From Clostridiales bacterium (GTDB lineage Bacteria > Bacillota > Clostridia > Oscillospirales > CAG-272): a stretch of 28,812 nt of DNA. The DNA is taken from NCBI GenBank assembly GCA_019415985.1, contig DXYE01000025.1, positions 1 through 28,812 on the forward strand. The letters run 5' to 3'. The position numbers were made by a program, and so were the translations under genes. The notes under the pieces were generated by a model, which saw only the letters and a list, made by a program, of their open reading frames with translations, was not told where the DNA came from and searched no databases. Below, piece after piece: positions 1 to 8,634 of this stretch (position 1 is its first letter; every line of letters begins with the position of its first letter).

Positions 1-38
1 TTGCTTTATCTCCGATAAATTGCTTTATCTCCGATAAA
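1..38. repeat. 19-bp exact tandem repeat with an internal palindrome
   Basis: Positions 1-19 and 20-38 are identical (ttgctttatctccgataaa). Each copy holds TTTATC-TCC-GATAAA, and the second copy extends to a 9-bp-arm inverted repeat with a 3-base spacer (21-41). The paired palindromes about 50-70 bases before murF look like operator sites, but they also touch the window edge and could be the end of a longer array. No regulator can be named. Confidence 0.75.
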
Positions 39-88
39 GCAGTAAAAACGCGTATTTGGCAAAAGAAAAGAGAGGAATAGTCATAGCC

Positions 89-1525
89 ATGAGTATTGAT
101 GCACTTTGTCTGACGCCGTCTGCAATCTGCGCTATAACAGGCGGCTTGCTGCTGAAAAATACAAAACGGAGCATTCGCGGCATTACGACCGATACCCGTA
201 CCCTGAAACCCGGAAATCTTTTTATAGCGCTGCTGGGCGAGACCTTCGACGGTCATGCCTTTCTGCGGGAAGCCGCCTCTGCAGGCGCCTCCTGTTTGCT
301 GTGTGAGAACTTGCCCGAGCTTTCGTCTGTTTTCCAAAATGAAGATGTCTCTCTGGTTACGGTGCCGGACACTCTGAAAGCTTTTGGCGACATTGCACGA
401 TGGTATAAAAATACCATAGCTCCTACGGTCATCGCCGTCACCGGAAGCGTCGGAAAAACCACAACAAAGGAATTCATTGCTGCTGTAGCGTCAGCAGCCC
501 TTCCAACCCTGAAAACCGAAGGAAATTTAAACAATGAGGTTGGTTTGCCTATCACCCTTCTACGGCTATCGGAACAGCACCGTGCGGCTGTTGTTGAGCT
601 GGGTATGAACCATGCCGGTGAAATCCGCCGTCTTTCATCCATTGCGGAGCCGGATATCGCAGTGATTACAAACGTCGGAACCTCACACATCGAAAACCTG
701 GGCTCACGCGAGGGCATCCGAGACGCCAAATATGAGATTACAGAAGGGATGCACAGCGGCAGTACGCTGATTCTGAACGGCGACGAGCCCTTGCTTCTGG
801 AAAAACGTTCATTAGCAGAGAGCCAAGGAATCCGGGTGCTAACATTCGGTCTTCATGAGAATGCCGACTGCCGCATCCAGGATATCCGCACCATCGAAAC
901 CGGGATGCGGTTTTCTCTGGCGTTACCGACACAGAATATTAGGATAACGGACATCGATATCCCGACAGAAGGCGTGCATAACGTATACAACGCAGCGGCA
1001 GCCTATTTATGCGGGCAGATTCTCCGTATGAATGACACGCAGATTCGGAAGGGGCTCGCCTCTTTTGAGAACACCGGCATGCGGCAAAAAATTTATGAAT
1101 CCGGTTCCTGCCGTATTATCGAGGACTGTTACAACGCATCGCCGGAGGCCATGCGCGCTGCGCTGACGGTGCTAACAGATATCAGCGTACGCAACGGCGG
1201 TCGTGCAATTGCGGTATTGGGAGATATGAGAGAGCTTGGCATACACTCAGCCGCTCTGCATTATGAAATCGGCGCTTTTGCAGCCGAAAGGGGCGTTCAT
1301 ACCCTTCTGACCTTCGGCAAAGCAGCCGCTGAGATTGCCCGCGGCGCGGCAGAACATGGAATGGACCGAAGCCGCCTGTTTACAAATGAAAATCTAAGCG
1401 CCCCTGAATTCACTGCCGGACAGCTCAAAAGCATCGTCTTGTCAAATGATACAATACTCTTTAAGGCGAGCCGGGCAGTTCAGCTTGAGCGTGTCATACG
1501 GATATTTTTGAAGGATGAATCATAA
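89..1525 (+). CDS. murF: MurF, UDP-MurNAc-tripeptide:D-alanyl-D-alanine ligase
   Basis: Cytoplasmic Mur ligase that joins the dipeptide D-Ala-D-Ala to UDP-MurNAc-tripeptide using ATP, the last soluble step of precursor synthesis. The 478-residue protein has the three-domain layout of the family: an N-terminal part with STDSRT-like TTDTRTLKPG and GETFDGHAF, a P-loop GSVGKTT near residues 119-125, the NVGTSHIENLG motif, and the C-terminal EDCYNASPEAM and AVLGDMRELG motifs. The frame is open from a TTG at 56, but ATG 89 has an AGAGGAA site about 8 bases upstream and starts where the family normally begins. It is the first gene of the dcw run and lies 90 bases before mraY. In this genome MurF would also have to accept D-Ala-D-Ser if the van cluster were active. 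Confidence 0.95.
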   Translation: MSIDALCLTPSAICAITGGLLLKNTKRSIRGITTDTRTLKPGNLFIALLGETFDGHAFLREAASAGASCLLCENLPELSSVFQNEDVSLVTVPDTLKAFGDIARWYKNTIAPTVIAVTGSVGKTTTKEFIAAVASAALPTLKTEGNLNNEVGLPITLLRLSEQHRAAVVELGMNHAGEIRRLSSIAEPDIAVITNVGTSHIENLGSREGIRDAKYEITEGMHSGSTLILNGDEPLLLEKRSLAESQGIRVLTFGLHENADCRIQDIRTIETGMRFSLALPTQNIRITDIDIPTEGVHNVYNAAAAYLCGQILRMNDTQIRKGLASFENTGMRQKIYESGSCRIIEDCYNASPEAMRAALTVLTDISVRNGGRAIAVLGDMRELGIHSAALHYEIGAFAAERGVHTLLTFGKAAAEIARGAAEHGMDRSRLFTNENLSAPEFTAGQLKSIVLSNDTILFKASRAVQLERVIRIFLKDES

Positions 1526-1615
1526 AATAGAACAGATATAGCTTTACTTTTCTTCAGATGGTAAAAGCTTTTGTCAGAAAGTCTATTTTACATAGGAAAA
1601 CAGAGGAGGTACATT

Positions 1616-2617
1616 TTGAATACCGAACACATTGTTTTTCTGGCCGTTGCTGCCGGTACGTTTCTTTTAACCGTAATCTTTTCCCGTATCATCATTCCCA
1701 AGCTGATTAGCTTAAAAATGGGCCAAAAAATTTTGGAAATCGGGCCGCGCTGGCACAAAAACAAGGAAGGGACCCCAACCATGGGCGGTCTTGCCTTTAT
1801 TTTCGCAATCGCCGCTGTCACCCTTATAGTCGTTCCACTTCTTCTGTACAAAGATTACGGGTGGGATGATCTGCTCCCCTGGTTGCTGACGCTTGGTCTC
1901 GCTGTGCTCTCCGGCGCCATAGGTCTCATTGATGATCGCGTGAAAATTATGAAAAAGCAGAATGCCGGTTTGACTGCCTCACAAAAATTTTTATGTCAGC
2001 TCCTCTGTGCCGGCCTGTATCTTCTGGCTATGTCGCTGACAGGCAACATCTCAACGGAGCTTTACATTCCTTTTATCAAAATTACCGTTGATCTTGGTAT
2101 TCTGTATTATGTTCTTTCTCTTATACTCATTACAGGCGTCGTCAACAGTGTGAACCTGACAGACGGTATCGACGGACTGGCTTCATCCGAGACCTTTGTG
2201 GCAGGCGCGTTCTTTGCATTGTGTGCCTTTGCCGTCGGTTCTCTCTCGGCAGTAATCGGCTCCGCGGCCGCCGTCGGCGCAGCGCTTGGTTTTCTCATCT
2301 ATAACTTTTATCCGGCTCGTGTGTTCATGGGTGATACCGGTTCCCTTTTCTTCGGTGGTCTGCTGGTAGGTTTGGCATATACCCTGGAAAATCCGCTTAT
2401 AATTCTTTGCTTCGGCTGTATGTTCATTGCCGAAACACTTTCTGTCATGCTCCAAGTAACCTTCTTTAAGCTGACAAAAAAGAGAATTTTCAAAATGAGT
2501 CCCATTCATCACCATTTTGAAATGTGTGGTTGGAAAGAAACAAAAATTGTTGGCATCTTTTGCCTTATAGCCTTGATTTTTTCATCGATTTCCTTTATAC
2601 TGGAATATATTATATAA
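1616..2617 (+). CDS. mraY: MraY, phospho-MurNAc-pentapeptide transferase
   Basis: Integral membrane enzyme that moves phospho-MurNAc-pentapeptide from UDP to undecaprenyl phosphate, giving lipid I. The 333-residue protein has about ten hydrophobic segments and the family signatures: GTPTMGG and the aspartate pair in GLIDDRVK early on, NSVNLTDGIDGLA in the middle, VFMGDTGSLFFGG, and the C-terminal KMSPIHHHFEMCGW histidine motif. The frame is open from TTG 1571, but a strong GAGGAGGT site at 1603-1610 sits five bases before TTG 1616, so that TTG is taken as the start. In most Firmicutes murD follows directly; here ftsW comes next after about 170 bases. Confidence 0.96.
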   Translation: MNTEHIVFLAVAAGTFLLTVIFSRIIIPKLISLKMGQKILEIGPRWHKNKEGTPTMGGLAFIFAIAAVTLIVVPLLLYKDYGWDDLLPWLLTLGLAVLSGAIGLIDDRVKIMKKQNAGLTASQKFLCQLLCAGLYLLAMSLTGNISTELYIPFIKITVDLGILYYVLSLILITGVVNSVNLTDGIDGLASSETFVAGAFFALCAFAVGSLSAVIGSAAAVGAALGFLIYNFYPARVFMGDTGSLFFGGLLVGLAYTLENPLIILCFGCMFIAETLSVMLQVTFFKLTKKRIFKMSPIHHHFEMCGWKETKIVGIFCLIALIFSSISFILEYII

Positions 2618-2788
2618 TTTTCTGCGGTTTCGACGGCTGTGTTCTCTGATCCTCACAAAAGCCCCGTATTATACAGCCGCTTTTGACCGTCCCTGCCGGA
2701 ACGGTACAGAATAGACTCACATAACTGTTGCGTATATAGAAATTGTGCCGTCCTTTTGGAAATACTTTTTACGGAGGTTCGTTTCCGC

Positions 2789-4030
2789 ATGAATCAGAAT
2801 AATAAAATTTCCCGCAGGCGTACGGGCCCTGCGCAAAACGGCCTGCCCGGAACGCCCGGTCGTACCGGAACGAAACCAACAATCAGCAGCACGCCCGACA
2901 AAAGAATTTCAGCCAATCGAAATGTGATCATTCGTCTGCGCGGCGGAGTGGACCGCCCCTTCCTCATTCTTGTCGTATTGCTGGTATGTCTCGGTTCTAT
3001 TATGGTTTTCAGCGCAAGCTATGCCTCGGCCAATTATAAATTCGGTGACAGTCTGTATTTCATCCGCTCCCAGCTTTTATGGGCCTTGATTGGTTCAATT
3101 GGTATGTTTGTCGTTTCACAGCTTGACTACAGACTGTTTCAGAAAATTACGGTTCCGGCCTTTTTGGCCACCTTCGTTCTCCTGTGCCTTGTGCCTTTTA
3201 TCGGCAGGGTTGTCAACGGCGCCAAACGTTGGATTATTATCGGTCCGGTCAGCGTTCAGCCGACGGAGATCATGAAGCTTGCACTCGTCATGCTGCTCGC
3301 ACTGTACATATCCGCAAACAAAGAGAAAATGCACACCTTTCGGTACGGTATTCTTTTTCCTTACTGCATCATCGGAAGCGTATGCTTTGTCACTGCCATT
3401 GAGCGACACATGTCCGGAACCATAATTCTGTTGCTGATTGGAACGCTCGTCGTTTTTATAGGCGGTGCTCCCGTCAAATGGCTCGGCGGCTTTACGTTAG
3501 GCGGAGTCTCTGTCATCGGTTTTTTGATTTTGGTATCCGATTATGCCAAAGAACGCGTTCAGTTCTGGCTGCACCCGGAAAACGACCCGTCAGATTCCGG
3601 TTACCAGTTGATTCAAAGTCTGCTTGCCATAGGCTCCGGAGGCCTTTTAGGTGTCGGGCTTGGCAACAGCCGTCAAAAGTTCCTCTACCTGCCGGAATCG
3701 CAGAACGATTTTATTTTCGCTATTGTTTGTGAGGAATTCGGGCTGATCGGCGCCGCAGCCGTCATTCTTCTGTTTGCTATGCTGGTTTGGCGAGGCGTGA
3801 TCATCGCTATGAAAGCCCCGGATACCTATACCTCGCTTTTGGTTCTCGGTATCATCGGTAAAGTGGCTCTGCAGTGTATCATGAACATTGCCGTCGTGAC
3901 GGGCTCCATGCCGGTTACCGGTGTTTCTCTTCCCTTTTTCAGTTACGGCGGTTCGTCGCTGGTTATGCTGATGGCTGAAATGGGTATGATCCTTGCCATA
4001 TCGCGCTACTCTTACCAAGAAAAAACATGA
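2789..4030 (+). CDS. ftsW: FtsW, SEDS-family septal peptidoglycan glycosyltransferase
   Basis: Polytopic membrane protein that polymerises lipid II into glycan strands at the septum, normally with a class B penicillin-binding protein partner. The 413-residue protein has a basic, Pro/Gly-rich cytoplasmic N-terminus of about 60 residues, then roughly ten membrane segments. The C-terminal signature SLPFFSYGGSSLV with MAEMGMILAISR marks the SEDS family. The place between mraY and murG argues for FtsW over RodA or SpoVE, although sequence alone does not fully separate them. ATG 2789 is chosen because ACGGAGG lies at 2771-2777; the upstream in-frame TTG at 2756 has no such site. The N-terminal extension before the first membrane segment is longer than in many homologues. 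Confidence 0.92.
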   Translation: MNQNNKISRRRTGPAQNGLPGTPGRTGTKPTISSTPDKRISANRNVIIRLRGGVDRPFLILVVLLVCLGSIMVFSASYASANYKFGDSLYFIRSQLLWALIGSIGMFVVSQLDYRLFQKITVPAFLATFVLLCLVPFIGRVVNGAKRWIIIGPVSVQPTEIMKLALVMLLALYISANKEKMHTFRYGILFPYCIIGSVCFVTAIERHMSGTIILLLIGTLVVFIGGAPVKWLGGFTLGGVSVIGFLILVSDYAKERVQFWLHPENDPSDSGYQLIQSLLAIGSGGLLGVGLGNSRQKFLYLPESQNDFIFAIVCEEFGLIGAAAVILLFAMLVWRGVIIAMKAPDTYTSLLVLGIIGKVALQCIMNIAVVTGSMPVTGVSLPFFSYGGSSLVMLMAEMGMILAISRYSYQEKT

Positions 4031-4155
4031 TAACCGATTTCCCAGCGTCAAAACGTCTACGGCAAAACAAACGGCTGTTTGTATCTCAAATTTCTGCATT
4101 TAAAAAGTTTGTTGCGGCGACTTTATTCGGCGCACAGAAAGGATCTGCACATTTC

Positions 4156-5268
4156 ATGTTAAAGGTATTGATGACAGGCGGCGGAACAGGCGGCCATGTA
4201 AATCCGGCTATCGCGATTGCCGATACGATCAAGCGTCGAAGCCCTGATGCGGAAATCGCCTTTGTAGGCACATCCCGTGGCATTGAAAACAAACTGGTGC
4301 CCAAAGCCGGTTATCCGCTTCATCATGTAGAAATCCAGGGACTGCGTCGTAAGCTTACGCTTTCCAATTTGAAAACCGCTTATTTAACAATTACATCCGT
4401 TTCCAAAGCAAAAAAGCTGCTGAAAGCTTTTCAGCCTGACCTTGTTGTTGGAACCGGCGGCTATGTTTCGTTTCCTGTAATCAAAGCAGCTTCAACCATG
4501 GGCATCCCCACCGCTCTGCATGAGTCCAATGCGGTACCGGGTATGACAGTAAAGCTGCTTGAAAGGCACCTTGATCTCTTGTTTGTCAATTTTGAGGAAA
4601 GTAAACAATATCTGAAATATCCCGATAAGGCACTGCGAGTCGGAAATCCCCTCAGATCTGCCATCCATATAAATACCAATGCCAAGGAGACCTTGGGAAT
4701 CGCTCATAAATACCGTTATTTTCTTTTAAGCTGCGGGGGTAGTATGGGGGCGGAGCCTATCAACCTCTGTATGCTTCAGCTTATGAAAAAATACATCAGC
4801 CGCCATCCGGAAATTCTGCATGTCCATGCCAGCGGTTCTCTGGAATATGAGGCGACAAAAAAACTGTTTGAAGAGGAAGGTCTGGAGCGTTTTTCGAACA
4901 TTCGGCTTTGCGAATATATTTATGATATGCCGCTACAAATGGCTGCGGCCGATTTGATGATCAACCGAGCTGGTTCCATCACGCTTTCAGAACTCGCACT
5001 GACAAAAAAGCCCTGCATTTTAATCCCTTCACCGTATGTCACCAATAATCACCAGTATAAAAACGCCAAAGTACTGGCTGATAAGGGTGCTGCGATTTTA
5101 ATCGAAGAAAAGGATCTGGATGCAGACGTTCTTGCTCAGAAGTTAGACGATCTGTTCTCCCACCGTGAAAAACTGCATGAGCTGAGCCGGCGAATCGGAC
5201 AAACAGCGGTGCCGGATGCTAACGACAGGATTTATGATGCCCTTATGGAACTCCTGTCAAAAAAATAA
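4156..5268 (+). CDS. murG: MurG, GlcNAc transferase making lipid II
   Basis: Membrane-associated GT-B glycosyltransferase that adds GlcNAc from UDP-GlcNAc to lipid I at the inner face of the membrane. Signatures are the N-terminal GGGTGGHVNPAIAIAD loop, GTGGYVSFPV, HESNAVPGMT, GGSMGAEPIN, and the donor-binding stretch NRAGSITLSELAL followed by NNHQYKNA. ATG 4156 begins the protein at MLKVLMTGGGTGGH, which is where MurG proteins begin, with GAAAGGA about 12 bases upstream; this gives 370 residues. An in-frame ATG at 4027 overlaps the ftsW stop as ATGA and would add 43 residues with no resemblance to MurG. That overlap could reflect coupled translation, but the extension looks unlikely to be real. 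Confidence 0.95.
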   Translation: MLKVLMTGGGTGGHVNPAIAIADTIKRRSPDAEIAFVGTSRGIENKLVPKAGYPLHHVEIQGLRRKLTLSNLKTAYLTITSVSKAKKLLKAFQPDLVVGTGGYVSFPVIKAASTMGIPTALHESNAVPGMTVKLLERHLDLLFVNFEESKQYLKYPDKALRVGNPLRSAIHINTNAKETLGIAHKYRYFLLSCGGSMGAEPINLCMLQLMKKYISRHPEILHVHASGSLEYEATKKLFEEEGLERFSNIRLCEYIYDMPLQMAAADLMINRAGSITLSELALTKKPCILIPSPYVTNNHQYKNAKVLADKGAAILIEEKDLDADVLAQKLDDLFSHREKLHELSRRIGQTAVPDANDRIYDALMELLSKK

Positions 5269-5357
5269 CTGTTATTTTTTTCGCCCGTCCACTTCCGGGC
5301 ATACCCCCGGAGGCGGATGGACAGGCCTGAACCGATATGAGGAAAGGAGGTGCGCCA

Positions 5358-6356
5358 TTGCAGACACCAAACGATGAGAAATTTATAGCAAACGAAGACA
5401 AAATCACCGGTCTTCAGTTGGAATGGCCGCTTTCCCCTCTAAAGGAAACAGCAGAGCGTGCTCAGGAACCGAGAACTACACCGCACAAAACCTATACCTT
5501 CAAGACGAAACGAAAGAAAGTCAGGCGTTCCCATCTGAAATCCGCTGAAACAAAGAATAACAGCAGGCGGAAGGTCAAATCTCCCATATGGAAAAACATC
5601 AGAAAAAAAGCCTTTACAAAAAATGTCAGTCATCGTTTTCTATATATGTCCATAGCCACGGGCATCATTCTCCTGCTCTGTGTATTATGTTTTATTTTCC
5701 TTTTACGTGTGCGCTCTGTTACCATTGAAAACTTGTCGTATTATGACCCGGCCGAGGTTATCGCAGCCTCAGGGCTCAAGAAAAACGATCATATGTTTTT
5801 CATTGATAAAGAAACCCTTTCCAAAAATATCTGTGAGCGTTTTCCTTATATCCGCGCCGTACAGGTCTCGAGAGATTTTCCGAGCAGAATTAAGCTGACC
5901 GTCGTCCAGGACACTCCGGCATACTACGCAAAAATCGGACCCGAATATTTTGTTCTCTCCTCAACGCTGCGTGTACTGGAACGGCATAGGGATACAGTCA
6001 ATATCGATCCCACGCTGAAAGAATTAATTGCCGGAAAAATTTCATATGCTGTAGTAGGACAAACTATAAAATTTGCAGATGCATCTTACTCCGACTATCT
6101 TCTTTCTGCGCTGCAGCTCATTGAATCCGCTGACATATTTCCTCAAATCGAGCGCGTTGATATTTCCGACCGTTTCAACATTGTCTTGAATTATGATCAT
6201 CGGTTTCAGATCAAGGTCGGATCCTATACGGATCTGAATACGAAACTGCTTTTCGTCAAAGGAATTCTTGCTCAATTTACAGAAAACGACAGGGGAACAA
6301 TCAGCGTAGACAGCATCAGTATGGCTTCTGTAGTTTTGGAAAACAGCAGTTCTTAA
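5358..6356 (+). CDS. ftsQ: DivIB/FtsQ division protein
   Basis: Bitopic membrane protein of the divisome that bridges septal synthesis enzymes and the FtsL/DivIC pair. The 332-residue product has a long, very basic cytoplasmic part (about residues 1-92), one transmembrane segment near residues 93-117, a POTRA-like domain beginning VRSVTIENLSYY and containing RFPYIRAVQVSRDFPS, then a beta domain. A perfect AAAGGAGGT at 5343-5351 precedes TTG 5358, so this is the start; an in-frame ATG at 5337 would place the ribosome site inside the gene. It is the last gene of the run that starts with murF and is followed by a terminator hairpin. Overall sequence conservation in this family is low, so the call rests on architecture plus position. 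Confidence 0.88.
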   Translation: MQTPNDEKFIANEDKITGLQLEWPLSPLKETAERAQEPRTTPHKTYTFKTKRKKVRRSHLKSAETKNNSRRKVKSPIWKNIRKKAFTKNVSHRFLYMSIATGIILLLCVLCFIFLLRVRSVTIENLSYYDPAEVIAASGLKKNDHMFFIDKETLSKNICERFPYIRAVQVSRDFPSRIKLTVVQDTPAYYAKIGPEYFVLSSTLRVLERHRDTVNIDPTLKELIAGKISYAVVGQTIKFADASYSDYLLSALQLIESADIFPQIERVDISDRFNIVLNYDHRFQIKVGSYTDLNTKLLFVKGILAQFTENDRGTISVDSISMASVVLENSSS

Positions 6357-6427
6357 AACCTCAGGACAACTTTTCCTGAATTTTTCGATTTATAAATTTT
6401 TATTTATTTTTTTAATAATAAAATTAG

Positions 6428-6448
6428 GTGCGAAAGCGCCGTTTTTTA
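6428..6448 (+). terminator. Rho-independent terminator after divIB
   Basis: A 5-bp GC-rich stem (GGTGC/GCGCC with one G-T pair) is closed by a GAAA tetraloop and followed by G and six T. It lies about 70 bases after the divIB stop, and a weaker TCAGGA/TCCTGA hairpin with a T-rich tail stands between them at 6361-6386. Confidence 0.7.
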
Positions 6449-6480
6449 TGTAAACTTTTCATGAATTTACTCGCGAACTC

Positions 6481-6509
6481 TTGCAAAATTCACGAAAAAA
6501 TATTATTAT
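6481..6509 (+). promoter_or_regulatory. Candidate ftsZ promoter
   Basis: TTGCAA at 6481-6486 and TATTAT at 6504-6509 are 17 bases apart, in a very AT-rich stretch between the terminator and ftsZ. The transcript would have a leader of about 190 bases. The AT richness raises the chance of a chance match. Confidence 0.45.
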
Positions 6510-6558
6510 ATATTATAAGATTTTTTTAGAAATAATAAAAAGAGCCGTTTCTGATCCG

Positions 6559-6590
6559 ACGCAATTAATACATTTTGAGTGCGTTTTTTT
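6559..6590 (+). terminator. Weak hairpin with T-run in the ftsZ leader
   Basis: ACGCA at 6559-6563 pairs with TGCGT at 6580-6584, leaving a 16-base loop, and T residues run to 6590. The loop is long for an efficient terminator. It lies between the candidate promoter and ftsZ, so it could attenuate, or it could be a remnant end of another transcript. Confidence 0.3.
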
Positions 6591-6707
6591 ATGAATTGCC
6601 AATGATTTACTTGTCAAGGTTATGGCTGCGTTACTATCGGAGAAATTTGGGATGTACTCTGCGGAAAATGCCGCCGTCTGGCTTATAAAAATACAGGAGG
6701 TTACATA

Positions 6708-7904
6708 ATGTCTACGTTTGAACTGGGTGAAATGGATACAAGTGTTGTGAATATAAAGGTCGTCGGTGTCGGCGGCGGCGGTAATAACGCGATTAACAGA
6801 ATGATTGCTGCAAATGTCCGCGGGGTCGAATTTATTGCCATCAATACGGATGTACAAGCTCTGGCTAATTCCAGCGCTTCCACCAAAATAAACATCGGGG
6901 ACAAAACGACAAAAGGAAAAGGAGCAGGGGCTAACCCGGAAATCGGCGCCCATGCAGCAGAAGAAAATGCCGAGGATATTCGCAAAGCCATTGAAGGTGC
7001 CGATATGGTTTTCATCACTACTGGTATGGGTGGCGGTACAGGTACCGGAGCCGCACCGATTGTCGCAAAAATTGCTCGTGATATGGGTATTTTAACTGTA
7101 GGTATAGTTACCAAACCATTTTCCTTTGAAGGACGCCGCCGTATGGAACAGGCGGAAGCGGGTATTGAACGCCTGCGGGAATACGTCGACTCCCTTGTAA
7201 TAATACCTAACGAGAGACTTAAGCAGGCTTCCGATACCAAAATTACATTAATGAACGCTTTCCTGATCGCAGATGATGTTCTCCGCCGCGGTGTCCAAAG
7301 TATTTCTGAACTGATTAATGTTCCGGGACTTGTCAATTTGGATTTTGCAGACGTCACGACAGTTATGCAAAATGCAGGATTGGCTCATATGGGTGTTGGC
7401 AACGCCAACGGCAAGGATAAAGCTGAAAAGGCTGCAAAGGCTGCAATATCCAGTCCGCTTCTCGAAACCTCTATTGCCGGTGCCAAAGGTATTTTGATCA
7501 ATGTCACAGCGTCTCCCGATATCGGCTTGGATGAAGTGGAAATTGCATCATCTATGATAGCCAGTGAAGCCGCCCCTGATGCATACATTATTTGGGGATC
7601 CGCGCTAGACAGCAGTCTTGAGGATGAGATTCGCGTCACAGTCATCGCAACCGGTTTGGATGCCGGAACCGAAGCTATTAAATCGCCTGCTGCACCGGCA
7701 GCAAGGGTTTCTGCAGGAGCCCCTGCTGAAAAAGCGGAGGACAATAAGGAAATAACGGATCAGGCAGACAACGTACAAAATAAAGAAACGGACAATTCAC
7801 CGCCGGATCCTATTGGCGAAGGTGTGATCTCCGAAAGCGATTTTGACGATATTATGAAAATACTTCGTAAAACAAGACGCAATACAACAGATTATAACCG
7901 ATAA
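6708..7904 (+). CDS. ftsZ: FtsZ, tubulin-like cell division GTPase
   Basis: Cytoplasmic GTPase that polymerises into the Z ring. The 398-residue protein shows GVGGGGNNAINRM near the N-terminus, the tubulin signature GGGTGTGAAPIVAK near residues 108-121, and the T7-loop region around NVPGLVNLDFADV. After about residue 325 comes an Ala/Pro-rich then acidic linker, then an ending that contains DFDDIMKILRKTRRN. The usual C-terminal peptide resembles DIPxFLRRR, so the interaction tail is divergent, although basic residues are kept. AGGAGG at 6695-6700 precedes ATG 6708. No ftsA lies upstream, as in many Clostridia. A strong terminator follows about 45 bases after the stop, so ftsZ is probably a single-gene unit. 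Confidence 0.97.
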   Translation: MSTFELGEMDTSVVNIKVVGVGGGGNNAINRMIAANVRGVEFIAINTDVQALANSSASTKINIGDKTTKGKGAGANPEIGAHAAEENAEDIRKAIEGADMVFITTGMGGGTGTGAAPIVAKIARDMGILTVGIVTKPFSFEGRRRMEQAEAGIERLREYVDSLVIIPNERLKQASDTKITLMNAFLIADDVLRRGVQSISELINVPGLVNLDFADVTTVMQNAGLAHMGVGNANGKDKAEKAAKAAISSPLLETSIAGAKGILINVTASPDIGLDEVEIASSMIASEAAPDAYIIWGSALDSSLEDEIRVTVIATGLDAGTEAIKSPAAPAARVSAGAPAEKAEDNKEITDQADNVQNKETDNSPPDPIGEGVISESDFDDIMKILRKTRRNTTDYNR

Positions 7905-7950
7905 AAAGCAAGGGGCCGTTGCGTAAAGAGAGGGCCAAAAAGAAAAGAAA

Positions 7951-7995
7951 CAACCGGGCAGCCCATAGAAGCGGGTTGTCCGGTTGCATTTTTTT
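7951..7995 (+). terminator. Rho-independent terminator after ftsZ
   Basis: CAACCGG (7951-7957) pairs with CCGGTTG (7980-7986); the interior adds an AGCCC/GGGTT stem. A run of seven T follows at 7989-7995. Confidence 0.85.
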
Positions 7996-8148
7996 AAGTT
8001 CTGAAATCCTCCGGTTTCCAAACGGAAAACCGTATAATTTATCTATTTTCTTATCTGTCAGGTTCTTATTTACACAATTTTTTGAATTATCAAGTCAAAT
8101 ATTAACTGTTTACATATATGACTATTGTATTCTGCAATTTGAATATTT

Positions 8149-8585
8149 TTAGATTTTTAAGTTTATATTTTTGTCTGCAACTTTGCCAAAATAATAAATA
8201 ATATCATCCGTATCCTTATACATATCACTTTTACAGCCAAGTTTATATACGGGAACAGAAAATTTTTTGATAGTTGCTCTTTAAATAATATAAATTTTTC
8301 TTCTGATAAAACCATTTTTTAACCACAAAGACCCGTCCATACATTTTTAATATTCATGGAAAATACCACAACAGCAAAAACTTTGCTAATGACAACGGAC
8401 TCAATGTATTTAACGGTTCGCTCAATATAATCTAATTCATCAAAAGGATTAACACATAAAACGATTGCATCAGGCTGAGCGCCAAGCAAAAACAAATGCC
8501 GGGACACGTTATATTGTGCCAAATTCCCCGTATCATATTGAATAGTGCCGGATTGAGTTCCAACAATAATTAATCGACATCCTCT
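8149..8585 (-). pseudogene. Decayed C-terminal part of a protein resembling peptide-maturation-system proteins
   Basis: Read on the minus strand from 8585, an open stretch starts RLIIVGTQSGTIQYDTGNL and runs about 89 codons through LLGAQPDAIVLCVNPFDELD to a stop at about 8319. After the stop, coding sense continues as MVLSEEKFILFKEQL, and after a further shift as KLGCKSDMYKDTDDIIYYF to a stop at 8149. The pattern (an IVGxQSG loop, then QPDAxxLCVNP) recalls the family of nucleotide-binding proteins found beside radical SAM peptide maturases (TIGR04066-like or DUF1611-like), but I recall this only approximately. A stop and a frameshift separate the pieces, and the 5' part is missing, so it cannot make a working protein. 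It lies in line with the other remnants up to 9345. Confidence 0.55.
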
Positions 8586-8634
8586 TCACAAAAAATGATT
8601 AACAGTATGATAATATATGAAGTTATTATCAACG

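Noticed and set aside
4027..4155. 43-residue N-terminal extension of MurG from an ATG overlapping the ftsW stop
   Set aside because: The extension does not resemble MurG, and the family start MLKVLMTGGGTGGH begins at ATG 4156.
5287..5335. Hairpins (TCCGGG/CCCGGA within GTCCA/TGGAC) after murG as a terminator
   Set aside because: No T-run follows and divIB starts at once, so it is more likely an intercistronic structure or chance.
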